Below are positions 55,268-64,000 of a stretch of DNA of 64,000 bases, piece by piece. The position numbers were made by a program, and so were the translations under genes. Every line of letters begins with the position of its first letter. Positions within the stretch are counted from its first letter, which is position 1. Below the pieces are notes generated by a model, which was given only the letters and a program-made list of their open reading frames with translations, was not told where the DNA came from and ran no database searches. This DNA is from Glandiceps talaboti (taxonomy: Eukaryota; Hemichordata; Enteropneusta; Spengelidae): the NCBI RefSeq assembly GCF_964340395.1, contig NC_135559.1, positions 17,103,050 to 17,167,049 on the forward strand. Direction: 5' to 3'.

Positions 55268-55957
55268 ATGGAATGTCAATTATGTAAACGACTTTATTGC
55301 GATTTAATAAACAAAAAAGTAAACGGAAAAAACTGGTATAACATCGTACATTGTAACATATGTAAAACAATTAATATACTTCGTGATGATATTTGTAAAA
55401 ACATTTGCGGTAAGATCTATGGAAGGTTTCACTGTTTTGACTGTTATAATTCATTAAATAAACCTTTAGATGAATCTTTAGATAAATCTTTAGATGAATC
55501 TTCAGATAAATCTTCAGATAAATCTTTAGATAAATCTTTAGATGAATCTTTAGATGAAAACTTTGAACATGACCAAAGAAGTCAAAACAAACAAAAAAGT
55601 AGAAACATCTATAACCCTAAAAACCATATTAAAAAAGTTTTTAAAAAATATAAACTAAATTATTATCTTTTAAGAACTGTTACTATAATATTTTTATCAA
55701 TTAGTGAAGTTTATATAGAACCAACACGATATCGATCACTCAACTTTAGCATAATTATAAAAGCAATTCTATTATATTTAGGAGAATATCAGGAAGCTGC
55801 ACTAATACCAGAGTTGAAAATGGAAGCATTTTCACAGAATCAAATTTTAAAACGATTTTGGGATAAATGGAATGCAGAATATCCAAAGATAGTGAGATTT
55901 AGTTGGTGGCGTTTACGATGGCGTCAAATCTTTTTAAAACTGAAGTCTTGCAGTTAA
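55268..55957 (+). CDS. Polinton right-end cysteine-rich protein
   Basis: An intact 229-residue frame. The N-terminus has several Cys pairs (MECQLCKRLYCD, HCNICKTINIL, CKNICGKIYGRFHCFDC), probably zinc-binding. The middle is a degenerate run of DESLDKS repeats (55468-55558). The C-terminal half is basic with tryptophans (WNAEYPKIVRFSWWRLRWRQ). A broken copy lies at 803-1487. Function unknown; a nucleic-acid-binding role is plausible from composition. Confidence 0.75.
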   Translation: MECQLCKRLYCDLINKKVNGKNWYNIVHCNICKTINILRDDICKNICGKIYGRFHCFDCYNSLNKPLDESLDKSLDESSDKSSDKSLDKSLDESLDENFEHDQRSQNKQKSRNIYNPKNHIKKVFKKYKLNYYLLRTVTIIFLSISEVYIEPTRYRSLNFSIIIKAILLYLGEYQEAALIPELKMEAFSQNQILKRFWDKWNAEYPKIVRFSWWRLRWRQIFLKLKSCS

Positions 55958-56007
55958 ATAAACCAAAAAAAAAAATATTTAACCAGTTGAGAGAATGAAC
56001 AATGAAT

Positions 56008-56384
56008 CCTGAGGCGGCAGCTGTGACCTGAGGCGACAGCTGTGACCTGAGGCGGCAGTTCAATTAGAGAGATACATTTTACTAATGTATGTAATTAGCC
56101 GACTCATAACAGCGTGACTGATGATTGTATATACATATATTATTATTATCTGTTTAATTAAACATCTGTGACCTCACTAAGCGGTTAATTTACTTATAAC
56201 AGCTACAACAAATTTAGTCATTTTTTAATCAATTTTTATGGATAAGATTTATTTTGTCTTTTAATAGATTATATAGATATACAAAAATATATTAATAAAT
56301 TTATTAATATAAGAAAGAGACTTTATTTGGCTATATAATAGATTAAAATAGAAGTGATCCAAAATTCTCCTTTTTCATACTACT
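56008..56384. repeat. Polinton right terminal inverted repeat
   Basis: The inverted match of 29412-29792, with the same three GACCTGAGGCGGCAG-type repeats at its inner edge; it ends TTCATACTACT. Confidence 0.95.
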
Positions 56385-56390
56385 CTTATT
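56385..56390. repeat. Polinton target-site duplication, right
   Basis: CTTATT, identical to 29406-29411. Confidence 0.95.
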
Positions 56391-56605
56391 GTATCTGTAA
56401 ATGTATTTTAAACAGTCTATTGAAATTTTATTCCTCTATTGATTGTCACCAATGTCAATTTTAAGTGTTTGTTTGGTATTGTATATTTGTAGTGCACTGT
56501 ATTGCCGTGTATTTTATTGTGTTGTTATTTTGCATTTTGATGTATCTCGACCTCCACGAAAAGAGGTTTAAAAACCTGTGGAGTTATCGAGATTAATAAA
56601 TAAAG

Positions 56606-56640
<35 letters not shown>
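56391..56640 (+). mobile_element. 3' UTR of the LINE interrupted by the Polinton
   Basis: It continues the LINE from 29395-29411. It contains a hairpin-like stretch CTCCACGAAAAGAGGTTTAA, AATAAATAAAGATTAATAAT and ends in an AAT microsatellite (56611-56640), the usual 3' tail of CR1/L2-type LINEs. Confidence 0.7.
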
Positions 56641-57076
56641 GACGAAAATGAAGATTAACGTGAGTGGAGGGTCTACGCTATAACTATGTATGATAACAAA
56701 ATCGCCGATAAATACGGGATATTAATTGTGTAAATCCACCATCGTCTCGTATCGAAATTAGACAAGATCATAAGGTAGAAGACGTCCTGTTTTTGCTAAG
56801 TATTTCATGTCTAGGAGCGTTGAGCACTTTAATTACACACAGGTCGACGCTCACTTTGTCAATTTCGGGACCTTACATAGAAAAAACGCCTGTTTCCGTT
56901 CACATAAAGCCAGAGAAATAAAATCACAATAAAGCACCCCTTTTCACATGTATTTATCTGTACGTGGAAGTACGGGTTGTTTCGGCTTTAGGTACCCTGT
57001 CAGTATAATTACCCCAAGAGGTACAATACCACAAGTCAGATTTCCCCCGACTTTGGACTTATAGGGGCTAACACGA

Positions 57077-58016
57077 CTAATGAAGTGGGAAGTGGTGACA
57101 ATCGTACTTCGTATTCGATGTGTCACGGTAAATACTCAGAAATGGCGATTTTCTGTTTAGTTTACTCTCTTGGTGAAGTTTGCGCATAGCCATACATATG
57201 TGCACACACAAACATACGTTTTAGGGCAACCACATATTTAAAAAAAATGAGCTATCGTATACCAGGTATATCGTGTTTTTTTTATCACTTGAAAATTGTA
57301 GATATTTATGGCCGTCGGGTATACACCCTTCTAGGATTGTCGTAATGTACGCACTACCCATCCTCGGTGACTTACAAAGATTGTCTATATTGGTAACATG
57401 ATGATATCGTTTCCTTGACCGTATATACTGCAATATGTAAACAGTTATAGGCAGCTCTAAAAAAAATACGTTTTGTTAAAATCACACCAATATTATTTAC
57501 GTTTCGACATGTATGTTTACACACAGACAAGTAAGAAGGCAGATTTGGTAACAAGCCTTCTCTCATTGTTCGATCATAGCCTCGGGTAAACATTACTCTA
57601 TTGTCATGGAAATAACTTTCCAATGTGTGAGTCTGCCCAATATAGTCTCGCATAAATCAACAAACCACACGATGCTACGCTATATTTCGATGGGAAAGTT
57701 TGTTTTCCTACTGACAGAATCATCAAATGTAATAGATGACTTGCAATATCGGCACTTGAACTCTCCTGTGAACTTGAAGCAGACTCAGATCAAATATCGT
57801 TGACATGTAAACACATACCATCTCGTGTTGTCGACCGACACTATATACATAAACATGTGTTTGGCAAGATGCGGGTAATTTTCCAGGTCACAGTAGACAC
57901 AACACTGTTGCAACAAAATTTAGTGTTGCGTCTTTTTTACATTGATTGGGACAGGGGTACATGCATGTCGGCCCTCGATATCAGTATGCGATTATAGTAG
58001 TATTGCGCCGGATCAG
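57077..58016. repeat. Segmental duplication, copy A
   Basis: Matches 59363-60229 over nearly 900 bases in direct orientation, from CTAATGAAGTGGGAAGTGGT to GCGCCGGATC. Copy A is about 70 bases longer because of a stretch near 57430-57500 missing from copy B. No gene recognised inside; the identical short frames in both copies are a by-product. Confidence 0.85.
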
Positions 58017-58083
58017 AGCGTGGCAACGACTTAAGTTTAGATAAAACGTAGGGAAAAAAGGCGCAAGCGACTGTCGACAGTCT
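57969..58083. mobile_element. MITE arm related to 2670-2894
   Basis: CGGCCCTCGATATCAGTATG through GCGACTGTCGACAGTC follows the order of the right arm of the palindromic MITE at 2670-2894, with an extra GTGGCAACGACTTA. The duplicated segment ends within it. Confidence 0.65.
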
Positions 58084-58439
58084 AAGTGTGTAACAAATTC
58101 CATATTTCTGCATTTATAAATCAACTATGTTCATTATATATTCGTAATTTTGACCGTCCCAAACAAGCAAGATTTACAAGACAATAACTCAGCTAAATCT
58201 CGCTCGATTTTCAAGCTGTTTCCGCAGAAATTGTTGGCTTCCGGTTAAAAATAATGCTATCGGACCTTTGACCCTTACCTATGAGGCAGTGCTGTTTAAA
58301 TAGCAAAACACCAATAGTACCCGAAGAGGGACTTCGGTAGCTTTCGGTGTAACGTTGAAAGTGCTATAGACCCTTGTAGCGTACCCAAGGCAAGGATTGA
58401 GCTGTTAATCTCCAGATTAACACCTTGAACAATAGCCAT

Positions 58440-58520
58440 TACCAATCTGCCTTCTTAATACTTGTCTGTGGTTTCACAGACAAGTAAGAAGGCTTCTTAC
58501 TTGTCTGTGGTGGTTTACAG
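58440..58520. repeat. Hairpin repeat
   Basis: CTTCTTAATACTTGTCTGTG is followed by its near complement CACAGACAAGTAAGAAG and a further partial copy. The same motif occurs at about 57525 and 59740 in the duplicated segments. Confidence 0.6.
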
Positions 58521-59125
58521 AGCAAGTATATCACAGCTTAGCAAAGAATGTTTACGCAAGAATGATTGGCAGTTTTTTATGTTGCCATAACAACGAGGCT
58601 TACTTTGCGAAGTTAGCCTACGAGCAGTGGTTTTTCGTCCAAATGACAACTTTATTGCAAGAAAAAACTTTCGTGATAGTAATACGATTAAACATATATT
58701 CATATTTTCGTTCATTGCAAATTGGGAAGTGAAATCTCGACAAGTAAAATGCAGATTGATTTTGATATCGGACTGACACCTATGATATTAATCTTTTGGA
58801 TGCAAATTAGACAATGCCACTGCCAGTATTGTACAATAGACACGACTCTTCCCCATTGTTATACCGGTACTAACAGCTCTGGTTTTCCCGTCTGTCAACT
58901 GACACCACTCGCAAGTAACTTCGGAGCACTAGAGTAACCCTTTCCGACACCAATATATCGGATTTTCTACACGTTGCTAGCCCCTTCAACAACACAATCA
59001 TTTCTATAAATAGAACCCTGAACCATGTATTAGGCATTATTGATGGATCCACGTACACGTCGTGTAACATCGTAAGTGTTAAGATTATGAATAAGTTTCT
59101 GCCGGTCACACCTGAGGAAATTTAA

Positions 59126-60440
59126 GCCGGCTTAATTGACGGTAGTCTAGGTCCAGACTGGCCATATTACGTACTCAATGTACTTCATTACTAATCCCAG
59201 TCTAGCTCAGTTCCCAAGATCGCCCAGATTTTTGTGCTACTCCTGCAGTGTTCATATAAACATCATGATGTCCTGGCGTCCCCACGTGATTTTAGTTTAA
59301 ACAGACTGGGGAGGAGTCTTTCTACAAACATGAGAAAGGTCTAGGACGTTTGGTGATGACAGCTAATGAAGTGGGAAGTGGTGACAATCGTACTTCGTAT
59401 TCGATGTGTCACGGTAATCACTCAGAAATGGCGATTTTCTGTTTAGTTTACTCTCTTGGTGAAGTTTGCGCATAGCCATACATATGTGCACACACAAACA
59501 AACGTTTTAGGGCAACCACATATTTCAAAAAAATGAGCTATCGTATACCAGGTATATCTTCTTCTTTTTTTATCACTTGTAGATATTTATGGCCGTCGGG
59601 TATACACCCTTCTAGGATTGTCGTAATGTATGCACTACCCATCCTCGGTGACTTACAAAGATTGTCTATATTGGTAACATGATGATATCGTTTCCTCGAC
59701 CGTATATACTGCAATATGTTTCGACATGTATGTTTACACACAGACAAGTAAGAAGGCAGATTGGTAACAAGCCTTCTCTCATTGTTCGATCATAGCCTCG
59801 GGTAAACATTACTCTATTGTCATGGAAATAACTTTCCAATGTGTGAGTCTGCCCAATATAGTCTCGCATAAATCAACTAACCACACGATGCTACGCTATA
59901 TTTCGATGGGAAAGTTTGTTTTCCTACTGACAGAATCATCAAATGTAATAGATGACTTGCAATATCGGCACTTGAACTCTCCTGTGAACTTGAAGCAGAC
60001 TCAGATCAAATATCGTTGACATGTAAACACATACCATCTCGTGTTGTCGACCGACACTATATACATAAACATGTGTTTGGCAAGATGCGGGTAATTTTCC
60101 AGGTCACAGTAGACACAACACTGTTGCAACAAAATTTAGTGTTGCGTCTTTTTACATTGATTGGGACAGGGGTACATGCATGTCGGCCCTCGATATCAGT
60201 GTGCGATTATAGTAGTATTGCGCCGGATCGGACAGCCTGTCAATTTGTGATGGATTACTTGAGCATGCGCAATTCGTTCTTCACTAACCATGGGGGTTCA
60301 AACACATTTGAAACCTTTCGTTAGGGAACTGAGCTAGACGATAGCAATGGAGTACATCTTGGAGCAGTATAATTACTCCAAGAGTACATTGAGTACGTAA
60401 TATGGCCAGTCTGGACCTAGACTATAATTAAATCGACGGC
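59126..60440. mobile_element. Inverted-repeat element enclosing duplication copy B
   Basis: The left end GCCGGCTTAATTGACGG followed by AGTCTAGGTCCAGACTGGCC is mirrored at the right end (GGCCAGTCTGGACCTAGACT, about 60405-60424, then up to CGACGGC at 60440). The arms are about 60 bp. It holds copy B of the duplicated segment (59363-60229). No transposase is recognised. Confidence 0.65.
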
Positions 60441-62821
60441 AAACGAAGCTGAGCCGACGCCATTACCTTATAGCTTATAAAAACTTAAATGTTTGTTTTC
60501 ATGCAGTGAAGGTAACATCTAGAAATATGCAGTAAGATGAAATAATAGTACAAAAACGAGCTACTAACAAAAGTAATACATTATTGTTTACCTTTGATGA
60601 TACAGTGGCGAAGTTTACAGTTTGTTGCTATGTAATAGTGTAGCCACTGTATGGTTTTCAGCAGGTCCTAAAATGAAGTACATAAATGAACAATTATAGG
60701 AAATGATTAAATATATGATAGACTTGAAAACTTAGTCTTACTAGTTCTATGTAAGTTAAAATGTGTCGTATTAGCCCTACTAATGTTGTATAGACTTTTC
60801 AATTTCCAACACAATTAGTGTCAGAAAGTTGTGTCTAAGGCCAAAAAAAGAAAAAAATAATGTTTCTGGTCAGTTTGTCTAAAATAGTGCGACGACGGTG
60901 ATTCTCAACAAACCGGTCACTCAATCTACTATTTATTTATGACAGTTACTATTCTTTTCATTTAGTACTTTAGAGCAAGTGTGTATGGGGGCAGACGTCA
61001 TTTGCTTGTTCAAGATTTGCTCAGCAATTGTCTTCACTGAAGTAGGGAGGGCTATTCCCGGGGGCCATTTTTGTGTTTCCCCACGGACCTGCAGACTGCA
61101 TGGGCTGGACAAACGTATACACACACAAACAAGATCGACGCAAGTGCCATTATGTAAGTGATGAGCGCGCTGACCATAAACAATTCTTTTTTTGGCCAAA
61201 ATCTTCCATCCTTTCACTGAGGACTTCATCAGCAGACTGAAGTAATTACTATGCCCTAAAACAAAGTTGTTAAGTAATAGTTTGAGAATAGACTCTACAT
61301 GAAATGGTTGAGAACTCACACCACTCATACCACTCACTCACTCACTCACTCACTCACTCACTCACTTTACTTACGTGTAATAATTAATGTTAAACATGGT
61401 TCCAAGTATGTGTTATTATTGGAATCGTGTCTTCAGCCACATTTGGGGAGATGGTTGTAGCTGTGTGTTTGTGTACTATAGGGGGGGGGGGTCTAGACAC
61501 AGAGGTTGGGCGGTGTATCATTTTGGGGTCATTATATTTCATGCAAATTGTTCGGGGAGGGTCACTTTTTGTGCAATTATATTTTTGATGACAAATATTC
61601 AAGTGACAGAGGAGGGGTGTCTGCAATTTTGTCCAAGCTCTGGGCGAGGGTGGTTTCAATCATTTCATATACTGAACTTCTGAAACACAAGCCCCCCCCC
61701 CCAATTTATTTCTAGTTCCCTATTGCAAGTTGTCCATCAAAGGTCTACTTTAATAATAGAAACTAAAAAGTGACAGATACATACTTGGTACATATGTGAC
61801 CGAAATTATTCATCGAATGAATTAAGAAAAAGTTATAATTGCAGAAATAGGGGGATATCTACATTGTAACTACCCAACATCTATATTCAGCTAATCATAT
61901 CGCCACCTAGAGGTCAACTGTAACTATGGAATTTGTCATTCTGGTGAGGATTTATGAGACCAATGCTGTGTGTAGAAGTCGTACTGATTGTGCATTATAA
62001 CATTTGGCAATTTATTCACACATACATTTAATACAAAATTCTAAATTCAAATGATTACGTCACTATTTCTGTATGACTACACATGAATTGGAATACAATG
62101 TCATAGCAAATATAACAGAGAGTCCAAAAGGCTTCTGAATAGATGTTACACCACTTTACAAGATTAAGGCAATAAGTGTATTTTAATGAGAATGTTTAAA
62201 ATTATAATTAAGCTAATGTGTAAAGGCCTGGGATTAATATAGATGTAAATTTAACAGATGATCATAGTTATTACACTGTGTGATACTTATAACAAGTGAT
62301 ATAATTTAATACCAACATGGAAAAGAGTGTAATTCTTTACTTAGTCTATTTGCTATAGACTAATTTTTCCCTTTATGCCATATTGTTTGTCTGTCTTGGC
62401 TTGAAAAAATGCAGTCGCGGATTGGACCATCTCGCTCATTAAAACACCTTCAGTGGGCCTTACCATCAACAGACAAGGCATTGGACTTCTGCTCTGTTGG
62501 AGGCTTCGTTATTCTGCAACTTTGCATAGTACAGACTTTATCGTAAATATTTGAATATGACTTTCATCGAATATGTAAAATTAAGACATATTGGTAAGCA
62601 AAACAACAACAACAACAACAACAACAACGGCAAAAGCACGCACCTATCACATTGATTCTAACAATGATAACAGCAACAGCAAGAGACACAAATTTAGACT
62701 TTTAATTGAAATCTTATCTCCCGTACTTTTTGTAATTACAAAAGTCACGAAGTCAACTTTGAGATAATATCTAAAAGTTGACTTAATAACTTTTGCAATT
62801 CTATCCTGTATAATAAAACAG
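60441..62821. other. Host non-coding sequence with microsatellites
   Basis: No gene recognised. A CACT tetranucleotide run lies at about 61326-61366, a G run at about 61480 and an AAC run at about 62601-62628. Confidence 0.7.
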
Positions 62822-63010
62822 ATGAATTCCGACGGATGAAGATACTTTGCAAAGATTACATAACTGAAAGGGATCTTGAGACGATAGAGACTCCGAAAGA
62901 CCTGATTAAAGCTTTGGAGAAGAGGAACCATGTATCAGAAGATGATACAAAACTTCTACAAACCATGTTGACAAAACTTGGAAGAGAGGATTTAGTTCGT
63001 GTTGTCAAAG
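62822..63010 (+). CDS. Death effector domain exon of a host gene
   Basis: An acceptor AATAAAACAG and a donor GTCAAAG|GTACAT bound the exon. It encodes EFRRMKILCKDYITERDLE, an ALEKRNHV link and LLQTMLTKLGREDLVRVVKG. This is the second half of a death effector domain: the FLC-D helix, then LF-ELE-R, then LL--LL--IGR-DL. Such domains mediate homotypic contacts in caspase-8/FADD-type apoptosis and innate-immune signalling. Only this exon is visible; partners upstream or downstream are not recognised, so the full protein type is unknown. Confidence 0.75.
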
Positions 63011-64000
63011 GTACATATTACTCATTTAATCCGAGTTCACGATATTTTTGTTAGATAACAATTTAGAATTCATTTGGAAGAAAAACAAAGTTTTTACAAT
63101 AATTACATGTCAATGTAGGGATGCTTTCCAATCAACATTAAAAAACTGACAATCCAAATTTTCTGATAAATTACAAATTAATGATCATGAGATCAACAAA
63201 AGAAACAAATGTGAATGCATGCGTCATGCATCCCATTTCTTCTAGTTCTGAAACAAATAACAATTTCTTCTGTTGTGTAATCTAGACTGGTATTTACATG
63301 TACAAACATATTATTCATAACAATATTCATGTTTACATCAAGTTCTTATCAACTATATCGTTTGATTAAGTATCATTTACTATCATCCATAGAAACTTAA
63401 TGTATCAGTCTATGTTTATATTATAAAATTGAATTCGATGTTAGTTATGTGTGTCTTACCTAATTGTATAACAAAAAGACACTAGATACTAATCCTCAAT
63501 ATAATATCACATCACATCCATTAGAATAAGTATTTCGATAATTTTATCATTTTCAAGAAAACATTAATTTATCATTCCTCTTCGGTAAAAGGAATGATGA
63601 AGTAATGTGTATCCTTCCAATTTTATAACTTGCATATTTTGGGCTGACATGCATGACTTTACCTAAGATGCTGTAGACAAAAGTTTGTCTTCATAAATGG
63701 CAAGAAACAGTTTAAAAATCAGACAAAACATGTACACCTATCTTAAAGGTAAACTGTCATCACATGGAGAGCACATTACCACTCCTTGCTTTTAAGTTTA
63801 TTTTAGACTAGAGGGTTATTACAAGGTCATCATCATTAATATAATTATATACACCAATGGTAGTACAACACTTTTTTGCCAAATTAAAAGCTAGCTAAAG
63901 GTTGGCAAAATTAAACATTTATTTCCAAAGGACTATAGAAACAGAACGTTCAAGTGTGTACATGAAACTTATCATACTCTTTACCAGAAAACAACAGCTT
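63011..64000. other. Host non-coding sequence after the DED exon
   Basis: AT-rich, probably intron, with no further coding block recognised. Confidence 0.6.

Larger units (their letters stand above)
29412..56384. mobile_element. Complete but decayed Polinton/Maverick element
   Basis: The element is 26,973 bp with inserts, about 17.7 kb once the ISL2EU and LINE insertions are removed. It has terminal inverted repeats of about 380 bp beginning 5'-AG, a 6-bp target duplication, protein-primed polymerase B, a chromodomain integrase, a double-jelly-roll capsid gene and a packaging ATPase. That combination defines Polintons, which are virus-like self-synthesising transposons. Many genes carry frameshifts or stops, so this copy is not functional. 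The left and right ends differ by only a few scattered bases, which indicates moderate age. Confidence 0.97.

Noticed and set aside
29412-56384. Free viral genome contaminating the assembly
   Set aside because: Exact 6-bp target duplication within a LINE and nested host transposons show it is integrated in the genome.
57606-57803. Identical short frames at 57606 and 59822 as a duplicated gene
   Set aside because: Identity is explained by the segmental duplication of the whole 0.9-kb block.
61326-61366. CACT run as a telomere-like or satellite array
   Set aside because: A short simple microsatellite only.

Overview
The window is eukaryotic nuclear DNA. It has GT-AG introns, long AT-rich non-coding stretches, microsatellites and a dense load of transposable elements. 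The element set (Polinton/Maverick, Tx1-type LINE, ISL2EU-type DNA transposon, Gypsy remnant, Penelope-like fragment) together with host exons for a SUMO-protease-like gene and a death-effector-domain protein suggests a marine invertebrate. I cannot name the species from sequence alone.

The main occupant is a complete, decayed Polinton at 29412-56384 (26,973 bp). Its terminal inverted repeats are about 380 bp, its ends are 5'-AG...CT-3', and it is flanked by a perfect 6-bp target duplication CTTATT (29406-29411 and 56385-56390). It landed in the 3' UTR of an older CR1/L2-type LINE, which resumes at 56391. From left to right it carries a zinc-finger gene, protein-primed DNA polymerase B with three adaptor-like repeats at its N-terminus, a minus-strand virion-type gene, two related broken genes, a two-helix membrane protein, an intact chromodomain integrase, a small unknown, two structural-type genes, the double-jelly-roll major capsid gene, the packaging ATPase, and a right-end block of small membrane and zinc-finger genes. 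Polymerase, capsid and several other genes are broken; integrase and ATPase remain open. I see no adenain-type protease.

Two later elements sit inside the Polinton. An ISL2EU-like transposon (31804-37692, AT target duplication, 12-bp terminal repeats) cuts the polymerase gene. Its two spliced genes, SWIM+YqaJ on the plus strand and THAP+DDE transposase on the minus strand, both appear intact. They are interlocked: the terminal exon of each lies in the last intron of the other. A 5'-truncated Tx1-like LINE (50323-53713, 11-bp target duplication) cuts a coiled-coil gene.

The left part (1-8091) holds the right-end genes of a second copy of the same Polinton, a composite fold-back element at 2206-6894 (target duplication TGTTAC) with smaller elements nested in it, and a diverged Polinton terminus ending at 8091. 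Positions 8240-11799 are a Gypsy LTR-retrotransposon remnant on the minus strand, split by a further inverted-repeat insertion that carries two palindromic MITEs with 9-bp target duplications.

Between about 17.8 and 23.3 kb lie minus-strand exons of a SENP/ULP1-type SUMO protease gene. One catalytic-domain exon is tandemly multiplied in frame together with its splice donor (108-bp units). Positions 56.6-60.5 kb hold a duplicated 0.9-kb segment and inverted-repeat elements. A host exon with a death effector domain lies at 62822-63010.
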